A stretch of DNA of 64,000 bases, taken from positions 124,001 through 188,000 of the forward strand of contig JAAXGW010000026.1 in the NCBI GenBank assembly GCA_012267385.1, given 5' to 3'. Shown here piece after piece: positions 43,772 through 55,437 of the stretch; positions within the stretch are counted from its first letter, which is position 1; the number at the start of each line of letters is the position of its first letter. The notes below the pieces were generated by a model. That model saw only the letters and a list, made by a program, of their open reading frames with translations, was not told the DNA's origin and ran no database searches. The translations under genes and the position numbers were made by a program. This stretch comes from OMG group bacterium (GTDB taxonomy: Bacteria > Pseudomonadota > Gammaproteobacteria > Pseudomonadales > Azotimanducaceae).

Positions 43772-45346
43772 ATGAATTTCAAAGAAATTAGTAACGCGGT
43801 TGAATCCGTATCAAACGAAAAGGGAATCTCGAAAGAGATCGTTTTTGCCGCAATCGAGTCAGCTCTTGCGACAGCGACGAAACGACGAACTCGAGAAGAC
43901 GCGGACTTCCGCGTTTCTGTTGATTGGAAGGAATCTACTTGCGACACATTTCGAGTTTGGACTGTCGTTGATCCCGATCAAATGTGCGATGAGAGTGTGG
44001 ATCGTCCTGGTCGCTGGGAGCAGCACGACGCTGACGATTGGACTACGCAAGTGTTCAACCCCGATGCACATATCACTGTGGCTCAAGCACAAGAAAAAGA
44101 TCCGGAGTTAGGACTAGGCGATAAATGGGAAGAACCGTGGCAAACAGTGGATCACGGTCGTATTATGGCGCAAATCGTGCGTCAAGTGATCTTTCAAAAA
44201 GTACGCGAGGCAGAACGGAATCGAGTTGCCGATGAGTTCCACGCGCAGGTAGGCAAACTCGTTCACGGTACGGTTAAACGCATGGGCCGGGACTTTCTCA
44301 TTGTGGAACTTGCAGGTAACGTTGAAGCCATTCTCTTTAAAGAACAAATGATTCCACGTCAACACTACCGTGTCGATGATCGCATTCGGGCGTATCTGAT
44401 GAACATTGATCCCGAAAATAAAGGACCTCAGTTAATTTTGTCTCGAACGTGTACGGAAATGTTGATTGAGCTCTTCAAACTAGAAGTACCCGAGATCGCC
44501 GAGGACGTGATTGAAATCAGAGCAGCAGCCAGAATTCCAGGGCAGAGAGCAAAAATAGCAGTCACGACAAACGACGGTCGCATCGATGCTGTCGGTGCTT
44601 GCGTCGGTATGCGCGGTTCACGAGTTCAGGCGGTATCAACAGAACTAGGTCATGAACGTGTGGATGTGCTACTGTGGCATAACGATCCAGTTCAACTTGT
44701 TATCAGTGCATTGAGTCCCGCGACTATCGAACAAATCATTAAAGATGAAGACCTTCACTCCATGGACATTCTCGTACAACCTGAACATCACGCTGCGGCT
44801 ATTGGAACGAACGGCGAGAACGTTCGTTTAGCTAGCGAACTAAGTGGTTGGAAATTGAACATTCGCAGTTATGACGAAGTCATCCAAGAACAAGAAGCAC
44901 GAGAACAACAATTAGTCGAGTTGTACATGGAAAGGTTACTCGTAGACGAGGATTTAGCTTCTGTATTGATCGAGGAGAATTTCAATTCGCTCGAAGAAAT
45001 CGCATATTGCGACATTAACGAAATGCTTGCGATCGAAGGCTTTTCTGAAGACATCGTGTCAATATTGCGCTCTCGAGCCGAAGCTGCGCTTGAAAAGGAC
45101 AAGGAAGCAGGTGTTTCAGATGGGTCTCCAACGAATGCTCCCAGCCCCGAACTGTTGAGCATGGAAGGGATGACCGACACATTGGCTTGGCGACTCGCGG
45201 CGGAAGGTATTCATACGATTGAAGATCTCGCTGACTTAGCGATCCCAGATGTATTGGACTTGGAAATCGGAATCGGAGAGGAACTGGCTGGACAGCTGAT
45301 TATGACTGCTCGAGAACCGATGTTTGCCGACTCAAAGAGTAAATAA
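43772..45346 (+). CDS. nusA: Transcription termination/antitermination factor NusA
   Basis: The 524-residue protein has the N-terminal RNA polymerase-binding domain (SKEIVFAAIESALATATKRR, FQKVREAERNRVADEF), an S1 domain (VGKLVHGTVKRMGRDFLIVE), two KH domains (AVGACVGMRGSRVQAVSTEL, AIGTNGENVRLASELSGWKL) and two C-terminal helix-hairpin-helix repeats as in E. coli. It is about 25 residues longer than E. coli NusA because of a Trp-rich insertion at about residues 66-95 of the N-terminal domain. The start is ATG 13 bases after rimP. Confidence 0.97.
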   Translation: MNFKEISNAVESVSNEKGISKEIVFAAIESALATATKRRTREDADFRVSVDWKESTCDTFRVWTVVDPDQMCDESVDRPGRWEQHDADDWTTQVFNPDAHITVAQAQEKDPELGLGDKWEEPWQTVDHGRIMAQIVRQVIFQKVREAERNRVADEFHAQVGKLVHGTVKRMGRDFLIVELAGNVEAILFKEQMIPRQHYRVDDRIRAYLMNIDPENKGPQLILSRTCTEMLIELFKLEVPEIAEDVIEIRAAARIPGQRAKIAVTTNDGRIDAVGACVGMRGSRVQAVSTELGHERVDVLLWHNDPVQLVISALSPATIEQIIKDEDLHSMDILVQPEHHAAAIGTNGENVRLASELSGWKLNIRSYDEVIQEQEAREQQLVELYMERLLVDEDLASVLIEENFNSLEEIAYCDINEMLAIEGFSEDIVSILRSRAEAALEKDKEAGVSDGSPTNAPSPELLSMEGMTDTLAWRLAAEGIHTIEDLADLAIPDVLDLEIGIGEELAGQLIMTAREPMFADSKSK

Positions 45347-45370
45347 TCGAGCCGAAAGAAAGCAAAGTTA

Positions 45371-48157
45371 ATGGAAACTCAGAGCATGAATACGGTAGCT
45401 GACGTTGCAGGACGATTGAACATCGATGTAGCGCTGCTACTACAGAATATTAACGCCGCCGGTCTCCCACAGACGCTTGAATCCGAAGAATTTTCCAGTT
45501 CGGACATGCAAATACTTCAGGTGTATTTGAAGGGTCTCAAGGAAGCGGACACAAAAACGTCCGAGAGTGTAATATCTCGAAACCTTGGTAGGACTGTAAC
45601 TGGCGATCGAAGCTCAGAAAGTTCAGGTTCTGCATCTCCAACCGCTGGATTAGGAACGCCTCTGACTCGTAGAACCGGTACCCTCAGCGTACAGCGAAAA
45701 TCTGCACCAGAGGTGAAAGTTGCTACAGTAAAGCGACGCAGAATTGTTAAACCCTCAGCAGTTAAGCAACCACAGGACCAAGAAGTTTCAGACACTGCGA
45801 CGGCTACAAAGAAGACCGAAGAGGAAGCTACGCAACCAAGTACAGCCGCCGAACTCAAGAAGAGTCAAAAAGCGACGAAAGCGAAGGTATCGGATCAAAA
45901 AACAGAACTCGCAAAAGATGATCGCACTACGGAAGAAGCTGTACCGTCACAGCTAACTCTTGAAAAAGAAAAGATCATCGCAGAGGAAGAGACTCGGCGC
46001 AAAGCAGAGGGAGAAATTCGGCGGGAAAAAGCTCAGCGACAAGAAGAAACGCGACTCAAGAAAGAAGAAGAGAGACAACGCGAAGAAAAACAGAAACAAG
46101 CTCGACTTGCTGAGGAAGCAGCTCGTAAAGCTGAGCAAGATGAACAAGAAAGAATTAAACGCGAAGCCGAAGAAGTCCGAGCACGCGCAGAGGCCGAGGC
46201 GATTGCAACTGAGAAGAGCGGAGCTAAGCGTTCTAGAGATGAGAAAGGAGCTAAGCAACGCGGTCGCACTCTTGAGGGGAAAGCACTTGGTCGCCGACGT
46301 TCCCAAGAGAAGAGCCAAGGTTCATTGGGATTACGGAGACGTAGAAAAGCGGCTCTTGAAGTAGAGAAACAAGGCGGTGAATTTTCACGTCCGGTACAAA
46401 AAATCGTACGCGAAGTGGAAGTGTCCGATGCTATTACAGTCGGTGAGCTTGCTCGCCGGATGTCTGTTAAAGCCGGTGAGGTGATCAAAGCTCTGATGAG
46501 CATGGGTGAAATGGTGACCATCAACCAAACCATCGATCAGGACACAGCAGTACTAGTAATTGAAGAGATGGGACACAAGGTGAAGCTTGTCGCAAGCGAT
46601 CGCATGGAAGAAGAACTAGTGCTGTCCCAAAAAGCAGAGGGTGATCCCGAACCGAGACCACCAGTGGTCACTGTTATGGGGCATGTCGATCATGGCAAAA
46701 CCTCCCTTTTAGACTATATTCGGAACGCGCACGTCGTTAGTGAAGAACAGGGTGGCATTACACAACACATTGGCGCGTATCACGTAGAGACGAAACATGG
46801 TGCGATCACGTTCTTAGATACTCCGGGACATGCGGCGTTTTCTGCAATGCGAGCACGCGGTGCTAACGCAACCGATATCGTCATTCTCGTGTGTGCAGCA
46901 GACGATGGCGTGATGCCGCAAACCCAAGAAGCTGTTCAACATGCTCATGCCGCTAAAGTACCAATGATCGTGGCGGTAAACAAGATTGACTTAGAAGGAG
47001 CGGATCCCGATCGTGTACGCACTGAACTCAACAGCCTCGGAGTCACTCCAGAAGACTGGGGTGGAGACACGCAGTTCGTTAACGTATCGGCAACGACGGG
47101 AGAAGGTATTGATGACCTTCTGTCAGCGGTTGCTTTGCTTGCGGAAGTTGAAGAGTTTGCATCCGTGCGACAGGGGACCGCACAGGGTGTAGTCATCGAA
47201 AGTAGGTTGGACCGAGGCCGTGGTCCGGTCGCGACTGTACTCGTTCAACAAGGTACCTTGGCACGGGGGGACATCGTTTTGGCCGGGGAGTATTTTGGAC
47301 GCGTGCGCACGTTGGTCACCGATCAGGGTACGACCGTCTCAGAAGCTGAGCCTTCTATACCAGTTGAAGTGTTAGGGCTCAACGGTGCGCCGGTCGCCGG
47401 CGATTTGTTCAATGTCACTGTGGATGAACGACAGGCAAGACAGTTGGCCAGTGCACGCGCTGTTAAATACCAAAACAAGATCACGTCGATGCGCCAATCG
47501 TCTCGCCTCGAGAACATGTTTGCAAACTTGGGTAAAGGTGAAAAACGCATTTTGAAGTTAATCTTGAAGACGGATGTGCGGGGCTCTCTTGAAGCTATTT
47601 CCGAGTCTTGCTTGACCATCGGCAATGAGGAAGTCGGTGTCCAAGTTTTAGGGTCCGGAGTTGGTGGTATCACCGAATCGGACGTCAATATGGCTCTCAC
47701 CTACGATGCGATGGTTTGTGGTTTCAATGTCCGGTTAGATAAGTCAGCCAAAGTCGTTGCGGAGCAGAATTCACTCGAAGTACGTTATTACAGCGTGATA
47801 TATGAGTTGCTTGACGACATCAAGAAGATCTTAGAAGATATGATGATCCCTGAAGTGCGAGAAGAAATCGTCGGAACCGCAGAAGTTCGCGATGTATTTC
47901 ATTCTCCTCGATTCGGGCAAATTGCTGGTTGTCGGGTCGTCGAAGGCACAGTTTTCCGACACAAGAAAATTCGTGTCTTACGCGACAGTACTGTGATCTA
48001 TGAAGGAGAACTAGAGTCTCTTCGACGATTCAAAGACGACGTGAGCGAAGTTCGAAATGGACTTGAATGTGGTATTGGCGTCCGAAACTATAACGACGTA
48101 CGAGAAGGTGATCGCATAGAAGTGTTTGATTCCCGAGAAGTAGCACGGGCTTTGTGA
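45371..48157 (+). CDS. infB: Translation initiation factor IF-2
   Basis: The 928-residue GTPase positions fMet-tRNA on the 30S subunit. The IF2_N-like start ([20 protein letters not shown]) is followed by a long charged coiled coil (about residues 190-290, Glu/Lys/Arg/Gln-rich). A second IF2_N domain comes next, then the G domain with [14 protein letters not shown] (G1), DTPGHAAF (G3) and NKIDL (G4). Domains II-IV follow. Length and order are typical. It overlaps the rbfA start region. Confidence 0.98.
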   Translation: METQSMNTVADVAGRLNIDVALLLQNINAAGLPQTLESEEFSSSDMQILQVYLKGLKEADTKTSESVISRNLGRTVTGDRSSESSGSASPTAGLGTPLTRRTGTLSVQRKSAPEVKVATVKRRRIVKPSAVKQPQDQEVSDTATATKKTEEEATQPSTAAELKKSQKATKAKVSDQKTELAKDDRTTEEAVPSQLTLEKEKIIAEEETRRKAEGEIRREKAQRQEETRLKKEEERQREEKQKQARLAEEAARKAEQDEQERIKREAEEVRARAEAEAIATEKSGAKRSRDEKGAKQRGRTLEGKALGRRRSQEKSQGSLGLRRRRKAALEVEKQGGEFSRPVQKIVREVEVSDAITVGELARRMSVKAGEVIKALMSMGEMVTINQTIDQDTAVLVIEEMGHKVKLVASDRMEEELVLSQKAEGDPEPRPPVVTVMGHVDHGKTSLLDYIRNAHVVSEEQGGITQHIGAYHVETKHGAITFLDTPGHAAFSAMRARGANATDIVILVCAADDGVMPQTQEAVQHAHAAKVPMIVAVNKIDLEGADPDRVRTELNSLGVTPEDWGGDTQFVNVSATTGEGIDDLLSAVALLAEVEEFASVRQGTAQGVVIESRLDRGRGPVATVLVQQGTLARGDIVLAGEYFGRVRTLVTDQGTTVSEAEPSIPVEVLGLNGAPVAGDLFNVTVDERQARQLASARAVKYQNKITSMRQSSRLENMFANLGKGEKRILKLILKTDVRGSLEAISESCLTIGNEEVGVQVLGSGVGGITESDVNMALTYDAMVCGFNVRLDKSAKVVAEQNSLEVRYYSVIYELLDDIKKILEDMMIPEVREEIVGTAEVRDVFHSPRFGQIAGCRVVEGTVFRHKKIRVLRDSTVIYEGELESLRRFKDDVSEVRNGLECGIGVRNYNDVREGDRIEVFDSREVARAL

Positions 48158-48573
48158 TGGGACGAGTTCGAATTGTCAATCGAGACCGTTCTTTCGGACG
48201 AGAAGAGCGAGTAGCAGAACTTATTCGCAAGGAGCTCACAGCACTTATCCGTTTAAAAATGCGAGATCCTCGAATTGAGGTACAGAATGTCATTGTGAAT
48301 GATGTGCGAGTTTCGGGTGATTTATCGACTGCCAATGTCTACATTCGAGCACTTGACTTAGACCAGACCATTGATAGGGAAGAGTTGGTTCAAGTATTGC
48401 AGCGGGCTGCAGGATTTCTACGGTCCGAGTTGGCCAAACGCCACTCGATGCGAACGACTCCTGCACTAACGTTTCATTATGATGACGTCGAGGATGAGGG
48501 ATCGCACATCGACGCTCTGATCGATCAAGCAATGGCGCGTGAGACGTCGAGCGTAGAAACACACGGTGAGTAA
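48157..48573 (+). CDS. rbfA: 30S ribosome-binding factor RbfA
   Basis: The 138-residue KH-type protein helps mature 16S rRNA. VAELIRKELTALIRLKMRDP, RIEVQNVIVNDVRVSGDLST and ANVYIRALD are typical. The ATG at 48157 uses the last base of the infB stop; a GTG at 48154 is an alternative. The stop overlaps truB by 8 bases. Confidence 0.95.
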   Translation: MGRVRIVNRDRSFGREERVAELIRKELTALIRLKMRDPRIEVQNVIVNDVRVSGDLSTANVYIRALDLDQTIDREELVQVLQRAAGFLRSELAKRHSMRTTPALTFHYDDVEDEGSHIDALIDQAMARETSSVETHGE

Positions 48574-49516
48574 ACGACGTTCCCGCGGTCGCGATGTCGA
48601 CGGTGTACTAGTACTTGACAAACCGCCGGGGTTGACTTCGAGTCGAGCGACTCAGCAAGCTAAGAAACTTTTTGGTGCCAAAAAAGTTGGTCATACAGGC
48701 AGTTTGGATCCCTTAGCAACGGGTGTTTTACCATTGTGCTTCGGAGCTGCTACTAAATTCTCGCAGTTCTTGTTTCAGGCCGACAAACGCTATGTAGTCG
48801 ATGCGGTGCTGGGTATCGCTACGGACAGTGGGGATGCCGACGGAACTGTTATTGGCGAGAGCTCTTATTCTCACGTAACTGCTGAGAAAATCGAAACTGT
48901 GCTCGTTGACTACCAAGGGAACATTCAACAAATTCCTTCCATGTTTTCAGCGGTGAAACAAAATGGGCAGCCTTTGTACAAACTAGCCCACCAAGGAAAG
49001 GAGGTGCCCCGAGAACCTCGTCCGGTAACTATTCATGAGAACAAATTAGAGTGTTTTGAAGGGGATCGTTTTAGATTAAACATTCACTGTAGTAAAGGTA
49101 CGTACATTCGCACTTTGGTTGCGGATATTGGTGAGCAGTTAGGTAGCGGTGCGCACGTTGTCGCGTTGCGCCGAACGCAAGCCGGACCATACGACGATAG
49201 CGGCGCGATAACAATGGAACAAATTGAGGAAGCTCGCGAGGAACAAAGAATAGACGAATTGCTATTACCCACCGCTAGTACGGTTGAGGGTTGGCCAACG
49301 ATTTTTGTCCGAGGAGGCATGGCATACAACATAAGACATGGCCAGGCAGTACGCGTGAACAACGCACCAACAGAAGGGTGGGTCAAAGTGTGTGAGATCG
49401 TTGACAACGCACCCACCAAATTTTTAGGTGTAGGAGAGATATTAGAAGATGGTCGCGTCGCACCTCGACGGATCATGAATCAGCTATTTTTGGAAGAAAA
49501 CGACAACATTGACTAA
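48566..49516 (+). CDS. truB: tRNA pseudouridine(55) synthase TruB
   Basis: The 316-residue enzyme makes pseudouridine 55 in the T-loop of tRNAs. GVLVLDKPPGLTSSRATQQA, the catalytic Asp in HTGSLDPLATGVLPLCFG, FSAVKQNGQPLYKLAHQGKE and CSKGTYIRTLVADIGEQLG are typical. A PUA-like C-terminal part follows. The start is GTG at 48566, inside the end of rbfA. Confidence 0.97.
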   Translation: MSKRRSRGRDVDGVLVLDKPPGLTSSRATQQAKKLFGAKKVGHTGSLDPLATGVLPLCFGAATKFSQFLFQADKRYVVDAVLGIATDSGDADGTVIGESSYSHVTAEKIETVLVDYQGNIQQIPSMFSAVKQNGQPLYKLAHQGKEVPREPRPVTIHENKLECFEGDRFRLNIHCSKGTYIRTLVADIGEQLGSGAHVVALRRTQAGPYDDSGAITMEQIEEAREEQRIDELLLPTASTVEGWPTIFVRGGMAYNIRHGQAVRVNNAPTEGWVKVCEIVDNAPTKFLGVGEILEDGRVAPRRIMNQLFLEENDNID

Positions 49517-49525
49517 GGAGAATAT

Positions 49526-49795
49526 ATGGCGTTAACAACCGAGACAAAACAAGAGACATTGCAGGAATTCGCCCGCGGTGAGAACGATACGGGGTCGCCG
49601 GAGGTTCAAGTAGCTCTCTTGACGAAGAACATCCAGAGCGTTCAGGAACACCTGGAAGTTCATAAAGGCGACAACCATTCCCGACGGGGTCTGCAAAACA
49701 TGGTAGCGCAGCGGCGTAAACTGCTGGATTATCTGCGATCCAAAGATCTTGACAGATACGCAACTCTAATTGCCAAGCTTGGCATTCGCCGTTAA
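49526..49795 (+). CDS. rpsO: 30S ribosomal protein S15
   Basis: The 89-residue protein binds 16S rRNA early in 30S assembly. [40 protein letters not shown] and the C-terminal [12 protein letters not shown] are diagnostic. AAGGAG lies 7 bases before the ATG. The rpsO-pnp pair is conserved. No rpsO terminator is seen in the 21-base gap. Confidence 0.98.
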   Translation: MALTTETKQETLQEFARGENDTGSPEVQVALLTKNIQSVQEHLEVHKGDNHSRRGLQNMVAQRRKLLDYLRSKDLDRYATLIAKLGIRR

Positions 49796-49816
49796 TCACA
49801 CTACAAGGAACACAAT

Positions 49817-51922
49817 TTGAAACCTTCAAAGGTCGAGTTTGAACTCGGCAATCATAAAGTAACTCTTGAAACCGGACGGATCGCGCGCCAAGCGACCGCA
49901 GCCGTAATGGCCCACATGGACGACAATTCGGTGCTTTGCACTGTCGTCGCTGCACCAGAACCACGTGAAGGAGTTAGCTTTTTTCCACTTACGGTGGATT
50001 ACCAAGAACGCACCTACGCTGCGGGAAAAATTCCTGGGGGATTTTTTCGGCGCGAAGGTCGTCCCACAGAAAAAGAAACTCTCACGAGTAGACTCATTGA
50101 CAGACCCATAAGACCGCTATTTCATGATGGCTTCCAAAACGAAGTACATGTGATCGCTACGGTGATGTCAGTAGACCGAGATGTCGATCCTGATGTAGTA
50201 GCGATGATTGGCACCTCCGCTGCACTGACGCTGTCCGGTGTGCCATTTAACGGTCCTATCGGCGCAAATCGCGTGGGATTTATTGACAATCTCTACGTGT
50301 TGAATCCACGTATCTCAGCCCAAGCAGAGTCCAAACTCAACATGATTGTTGCGGGGACAGAGAGTGTGGTACTCATGGTCGAGAGCGAAGCTCATGAACT
50401 CACCGAAGATCAGATGCTGGGAGCTGTGTTGTTTGCTCACCAAGAGATGCAGATACAGATTCAAGCAATTAATCAATTGGTCGATGCAGTAGGAAACGAC
50501 AAGTGGGTCTACACTCCCCCAGTGGAAAATAAAGAACTCGTAGATGCAGTCACCAAGCAAATCGGAACCGGGTTGCAAGAAGCTTATCAAATCACGACGA
50601 AGGCGGAACGTCGAGATCAACTAAAGTCTTTAGAGCAAAGTGCCGTGGAAACTTTAACTGAAGCAGACGAGACCATTGATCCAGCAGACGTGAGTTCGAT
50701 CATTCAATCAATGGGTAAGAAACTAGTTCGGCAACGTATTCTTGACGGTCAACCGAGGATTGACGGTCGGCGACACGATGAAGTTCGAGATCTCGATATC
50801 GATGTGGGAATTTTGAAAAGAACTCATGGTTCGGCTTTGTTCCAAAGGGGCGAAACACAAGCAATCGTTACAGTTACTTTGGGTACAACTCGAGATGCTG
50901 CATTGATCGAATCACTTAGTGGCGAGTCAACTGACCAGTTCATGTTGCACTACAACTTTCCCCCGTATTGCGTCGGAGAAGTTGGGAGATTGATGGGTCC
51001 GCGTCGTAGAGAAGTTGGTCACGGTCGTTTAGCACGACGATCGCTTGAATATCTCATACCTGACAACGATAAATTTCCCTACACGATCAGAGTCGTGTCG
51101 GAAATCACGGAGAGTAACGGGTCAAGTTCGATGGCCTCCGTTTGTGGTGCGTCCCTCGCGTTAATGGATGCAGGGGTAAACATTCCTTCTTCAGTGGCAG
51201 GTATTGCCATGGGATTGATTAAGGAAGACGATAAGTTTGTCGTACTAACAGACATACTTGGCGACGAAGATCACTTAGGCGACATGGACTTTAAGGTTGC
51301 AGGTACCTCGAACGGGGTAACCGCATTGCAGATGGACATCAAAATTGAGGGGATCACTGAGGAAATTCTGAGTCAAGCTTTAGCCCAAGCGCACGAAGCA
51401 AGAAAACACATTCTCACCCAAATGGATGCGGTGATCGAGAGACCCAGAGAAGCGCTTTCAGATTATGCCCCGGCTGTGTTCTCGATACGCATTGATCCTG
51501 AAATGATCAGGTTGGTAATTGGTAAGGGTGGAGCGACGATTCGAGGTCTCCGCGACGAATTCAACGCCGAATTCGATGTCGAAGACGACGGTGAAATTAG
51601 GATCTACTCCGAGAATCGCACAAAAGAAGCGGCTATCCGACAGCGAATTCTTGATCTCACCGAAACCCCTGTTGTGGGTAAGATCTATTCGGGCGAAGTT
51701 GCGTCCATTATGAAGTTTGGCGCGTTCATAACCATACTCCCGAAACAGGACGGTTTACTACATATTTCTCGTATTAAGCGCGGTCGTGTTGAGAAGGTGA
51801 ATGACGAACTTTCGGTTGGACAAATCGTTGAAGTTGTGATCACCGAGATTGATGATCGCGGACGAGTGCAGTTGTCGATGGTTGACGTCGAACGTTATCG
51901 AGACAAACCACCGAATGTCTAA
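49817..51922 (+). CDS. pnp: Polynucleotide phosphorylase
   Basis: The 701-residue 3'-5' exoribonuclease has two RNase PH-like domains ([60 protein letters not shown]), a KH domain ([20 protein letters not shown]) and an S1 domain ([20 protein letters not shown]). Length is typical. The start is TTG at 49817. The 3' end is only 3 bases from the convergent acs gene, with no clear terminator between. Confidence 0.98.
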   Translation: MKPSKVEFELGNHKVTLETGRIARQATAAVMAHMDDNSVLCTVVAAPEPREGVSFFPLTVDYQERTYAAGKIPGGFFRREGRPTEKETLTSRLIDRPIRPLFHDGFQNEVHVIATVMSVDRDVDPDVVAMIGTSAALTLSGVPFNGPIGANRVGFIDNLYVLNPRISAQAESKLNMIVAGTESVVLMVESEAHELTEDQMLGAVLFAHQEMQIQIQAINQLVDAVGNDKWVYTPPVENKELVDAVTKQIGTGLQEAYQITTKAERRDQLKSLEQSAVETLTEADETIDPADVSSIIQSMGKKLVRQRILDGQPRIDGRRHDEVRDLDIDVGILKRTHGSALFQRGETQAIVTVTLGTTRDAALIESLSGESTDQFMLHYNFPPYCVGEVGRLMGPRRREVGHGRLARRSLEYLIPDNDKFPYTIRVVSEITESNGSSSMASVCGASLALMDAGVNIPSSVAGIAMGLIKEDDKFVVLTDILGDEDHLGDMDFKVAGTSNGVTALQMDIKIEGITEEILSQALAQAHEARKHILTQMDAVIERPREALSDYAPAVFSIRIDPEMIRLVIGKGGATIRGLRDEFNAEFDVEDDGEIRIYSENRTKEAAIRQRILDLTETPVVGKIYSGEVASIMKFGAFITILPKQDGLLHISRIKRGRVEKVNDELSVGQIVEVVITEIDDRGRVQLSMVDVERYRDKPPNV

Positions 51923-51925
51923 GGT

Positions 51926-53860
51926 TTAAGGGACCAGTCGATCTCGGACGAGGTTGTCAACCACACTAGGATCGGCGAGGGTGGTCGTATCACCTAGGTC
52001 TTCTGTGTCATTTGCGGCGATTTTTCGAAGAATTCGCCGCATGATTTTTCCTGATCTTGTTTTAGGTAGACCTGGAGCCCATTGAATGGCATCAGGTCGG
52101 GCAATTGGTCCAATCTCGGCTCGCACCATTTGGCACAGTTCTTCTTTCAGAGCATGCGCTGGTTCCACACCAGCCATTGGCGTGACGAAAGCGTAGATCG
52201 ACTCGCCTTTAATCGAATGCGGCGCGCCCACAACTGCGGCTTCCGCGATCTGATCGTGTAATACCAAAGCACTTTCAATCTCGGCCGTGCCAAGTCGATG
52301 GCCAGACACATTGATTACATCGTCAACTCGTCCGGTAATCCAGTAATAACCATCGCGGTCACGCCGTGCCCCGTCCCCGGTAAAGTATTTGCCGGGAAAT
52401 CGACTGTAATAGGTGTCGATTACACGTTGATGATCGCCATAAACCGTTCGAATCTGTCCTGGCCAAGGCTGTAGCATTACTAGGTTACCGTAGGTTTCAT
52501 TCTCCTCGAGAATGTTTCCGGCATCGTCCACGAGCGCGGGCTTGACACCGAAAAACGGTCGGGTAACAGAACCAGGTTTGAGTACTGTAGCTCCAGGAAG
52601 GGGAGAAATCATGATGCCACCTGTTTCTGTCTGCCACCACGTGTCAGCTATAGGACATCTCCGATCTCCTACTACTCGATGATACCACTCCCATGCTTCT
52701 GGATTTATGGGTTCACCAACGGTCCCCAATAGGCGTAATGACTGGCGCGAAGTCTGGGTTACAAATTCATCCCCGAGTGCCATGAGTTGACGGATTGCTG
52801 TTGGGGCAGTATAGAAGATGTTGACTTGGTACTTATCTATAACTTGCCAGAATCGCGATGCGTCGGGAAAGGTAGGTACGCCTTCAAACATCAGGGTTGT
52901 AGCACCGTTAGCTAGAGGGCCATACACGATGTAGGAATGGCCAGTGATCCATCCGACATCAGCGGTGCACCAGTAAACGTCTTGCTCGTGATAGTCGAAA
53001 ATGTACCTAAACGTCAACGTTGCATGTAATAGATACCCCGCGGAACCGTGTTGGACACCTTTGGGTTTTCCCGTACTACCCGATGTATATAAGATGAACA
53101 GAGGATCTTCAGACTCAACTCGTTCGGGTTGGCAGTCTCCATTTTGGCGGGTAACTAACTCGTGATACCACACGTCACGAGAATCATTCCATTCGACATT
53201 ACCACCAGTACGTCGCACCGTTAACACGGTGTGGACGTTGGGACAGTTTTGTAACGCAGCGTCGGCGTTTGCCTTCAACGGGATGATTTTTCCACCTCGT
53301 ATGCCCTCGTCTGCAGTAATCAACGTCTGACAGTCTGAGTCCAAAATTCGGTCGCGGAGAGAATTTGATGAAAATCCACCGAATACAACGCTGTGGAGCG
53401 CGCCAATTCGCGCGCAGGCTAACATCGCATATGCAGCCTCCGGAATCATTGGTAGATAAATACAGACTCGATCACCCTTTGCTACTCCGCGTTCTCGAAG
53501 AGCATTCGAGAGGCGACAGACTTCGTCATGTAGCTCTCGATAGGTTATGTGTTTGCTGTGCTGGCTATCGTCCCCTTCCCAAATAATCGCGACCTGATCG
53601 GCGCGCGTATCAAGATGTCGATCGATACAGTTGTAAGAAACATTGAGAATGCCGTCGCGGAACCAGTGAAATCGTCCCTCAGTGAATGACGCTTCGCAGA
53701 CTTGGCTAAAGCTTTGGAACCAATCGATGTTCGCTTCTGCTTGTTCAGCCCAAAATTCTTCAGGTTGTTCGATCGAGCGTTGATAGAGCGCTTCATATTT
53801 AGCATTGTTGATATGGGCGGATTCGGCTAATTCCTTTGGAACCGGGTACGTTTCTGACAC
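51926..53860 (-). CDS. acs: Acetyl-CoA synthetase (AMP-forming)
   Basis: The 644-residue enzyme activates acetate to acetyl-CoA via acetyl-AMP. Motifs: [20 protein letters not shown] (P-loop), [40 protein letters not shown] and the regulatory lysine region [18 protein letters not shown]. Length is typical. It is the last gene of the minus-strand set with pgi, panC, panB and pcnB, an arrangement also seen in pseudomonads. Confidence 0.97.
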   Translation of the reverse strand: MSETYPVPKELAESAHINNAKYEALYQRSIEQPEEFWAEQAEANIDWFQSFSQVCEASFTEGRFHWFRDGILNVSYNCIDRHLDTRADQVAIIWEGDDSQHSKHITYRELHDEVCRLSNALRERGVAKGDRVCIYLPMIPEAAYAMLACARIGALHSVVFGGFSSNSLRDRILDSDCQTLITADEGIRGGKIIPLKANADAALQNCPNVHTVLTVRRTGGNVEWNDSRDVWYHELVTRQNGDCQPERVESEDPLFILYTSGSTGKPKGVQHGSAGYLLHATLTFRYIFDYHEQDVYWCTADVGWITGHSYIVYGPLANGATTLMFEGVPTFPDASRFWQVIDKYQVNIFYTAPTAIRQLMALGDEFVTQTSRQSLRLLGTVGEPINPEAWEWYHRVVGDRRCPIADTWWQTETGGIMISPLPGATVLKPGSVTRPFFGVKPALVDDAGNILEENETYGNLVMLQPWPGQIRTVYGDHQRVIDTYYSRFPGKYFTGDGARRDRDGYYWITGRVDDVINVSGHRLGTAEIESALVLHDQIAEAAVVGAPHSIKGESIYAFVTPMAGVEPAHALKEELCQMVRAEIGPIARPDAIQWAPGLPKTRSGKIMRRILRKIAANDTEDLGDTTTLADPSVVDNLVRDRLVP

Positions 53861-53895
53861 TTATAGGTTCTCCAAAAAGTTCTATTTCGACGGAA

Positions 53896-55437
53896 CTAAA
53901 TTTTTTTTATTTTATCACGCAAATCAGCAGTAGTCGCTGGTACATTTTTTGCCTCGCCATGGCATAAGAACTCATAGACATCGTCTGCTAATCGTTTTCC
54001 TGCTTCGACACCCCATTGGTCGAAAGAGTTTATGTTCCAGAGATGTCCGAGACAAACGACTTTGTGTTCATATAGCGCTATCAGCGCACCCAGATTGAAA
54101 GCATTAAGCTCCTTTAACACGAAGATTGTTGAGCCATGCCTACCCTCGATATTTCTGAATCGCTGCTCGCTCGAAGTGTGGTTTCCAGCAAACATCACAG
54201 TACTTTGTGCTATGGCGTTTGCCAGAATCCAATCCTCGGTTTTCGAGTTAGTGTTCGGCGAACTCGCGTAGTGAGTGACGATGAAATCGGCACTATACTT
54301 CCGTGTCCCCTGATGAAGCAGTTGGTGGAATGCATGTTGTCCGTCGGTCCCTATGCCGCCCCAAACGATCGGACTAGTATGCTGGTTTATGGGTTCACCA
54401 TCTCTGGAAGTACTTTTACCATTACTCTCCATTTCGAGTTGTTGTAGGTATGCAGGAAACAGTTGAAGCCGCGGATCGTATGGTAGGATCAAGTGCGATT
54501 CGGTTTTAAGTACATTGGTATTCCACACAGCAAGTAATGCCAACTTGATAGCAAGATTGCGTGCTATATCTGCTGTTTCCAGTACGTGGATATCCATGGA
54601 ACGCGCGCCAGCCAACAAATCTTGATACACGTCAATGCCAAAAGTGATCGCGATTGCGAGCCCCATAGCTGACCATATTGAAAAACGACCTCCGATTGAA
54701 CTAGGAACTCGTAAGACAGTTTCGTTATTTGTTACTCGCTCTGGATTGCTGGTCACGTGGATGAAGTGATTCGTAAGATCTGCCTCCGGTGGGACGCGCT
54801 CGTTCATCCATTGCCGGATAAAACGGGCATTATCGATCGTTTCAAAAGTTCCATATGACTTGGATGCGATGATGAACAACGTGGAATCTGGATCAAGCGC
54901 ATCTAGAATTCCACGCCGCGCAGTGGAGTGCGTGTTCGTTAAGAAATGCATGCGCGGTCCTTGTCGTTGCTCAAGTGCTCGGTAAACCAACTCTAGTCCA
55001 AGGTGCGATCCACCGATACCGACATTGACTATGTCAGTGAACGATTTTTCTGAGTGTCCACGCAATTTGCCGGTGCGAATCTCTTCTGCTAGGTTGAGCA
55101 TCAATTGAAGAGATTGGTCAGGTGTGTGCGAGGATCTTTGCTCAATATGAGTCGCAGCTCGCGATTCCGTATGGTTAACTAAATCACCACGGCTCATGCT
55201 CAGCAGAAATTGATGAACCTTACTGTTTATTCCTAATTGATCGAGTAATTTCTGTATGGGTAGATCAACGAGTTGGCGTGACCAGTCTACCAGTAAGTGC
55301 TCAATCTGTAAATGGGAATTGGTAAACCGCTTAGTATCGGCGAGCAATCGATTCAGATCTAATTCCGAAAATCGAAGCGCGTGCGTTTCGAGATCTTCCC
55401 AGATTTGATTATTTTCGCTAGGATTGGTCACGCGCAT
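53896..55437 (-). CDS. pgi: Glucose-6-phosphate isomerase
   Basis: The 513-residue enzyme interconverts glucose-6-phosphate and fructose-6-phosphate. Motifs: IVNVGIGGSHLGLELVYRAL, IIASKSYGTFETIDNARFIR, GGRFSIWSAMGLAIAITFGI, MESNGKSTSRDG, WGGIGTDGQHAFHQLLHQGT and FDQWGVEAGKRLADDVYEFL. It is somewhat shorter than the about 550 residues common in gammaproteobacteria, and several motifs are variants (GGSHLG for GGSDLG, FSIWSAMG for YSLWSAIG), but the active-site pattern is kept. It overlaps panC by 10 bases. Confidence 0.94.
   Translation of the reverse strand: MRVTNPSENNQIWEDLETHALRFSELDLNRLLADTKRFTNSHLQIEHLLVDWSRQLVDLPIQKLLDQLGINSKVHQFLLSMSRGDLVNHTESRAATHIEQRSSHTPDQSLQLMLNLAEEIRTGKLRGHSEKSFTDIVNVGIGGSHLGLELVYRALEQRQGPRMHFLTNTHSTARRGILDALDPDSTLFIIASKSYGTFETIDNARFIRQWMNERVPPEADLTNHFIHVTSNPERVTNNETVLRVPSSIGGRFSIWSAMGLAIAITFGIDVYQDLLAGARSMDIHVLETADIARNLAIKLALLAVWNTNVLKTESHLILPYDPRLQLFPAYLQQLEMESNGKSTSRDGEPINQHTSPIVWGGIGTDGQHAFHQLLHQGTRKYSADFIVTHYASSPNTNSKTEDWILANAIAQSTVMFAGNHTSSEQRFRNIEGRHGSTIFVLKELNAFNLGALIALYEHKVVCLGHLWNINSFDQWGVEAGKRLADDVYEFLCHGEAKNVPATTADLRDKIKKI

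Noticed and set aside
45960-46364. Lysine-rich frames on either strand within infB
   Set aside because: They shadow the repetitive charged coiled coil of IF-2; the low-complexity codons leave other frames open.
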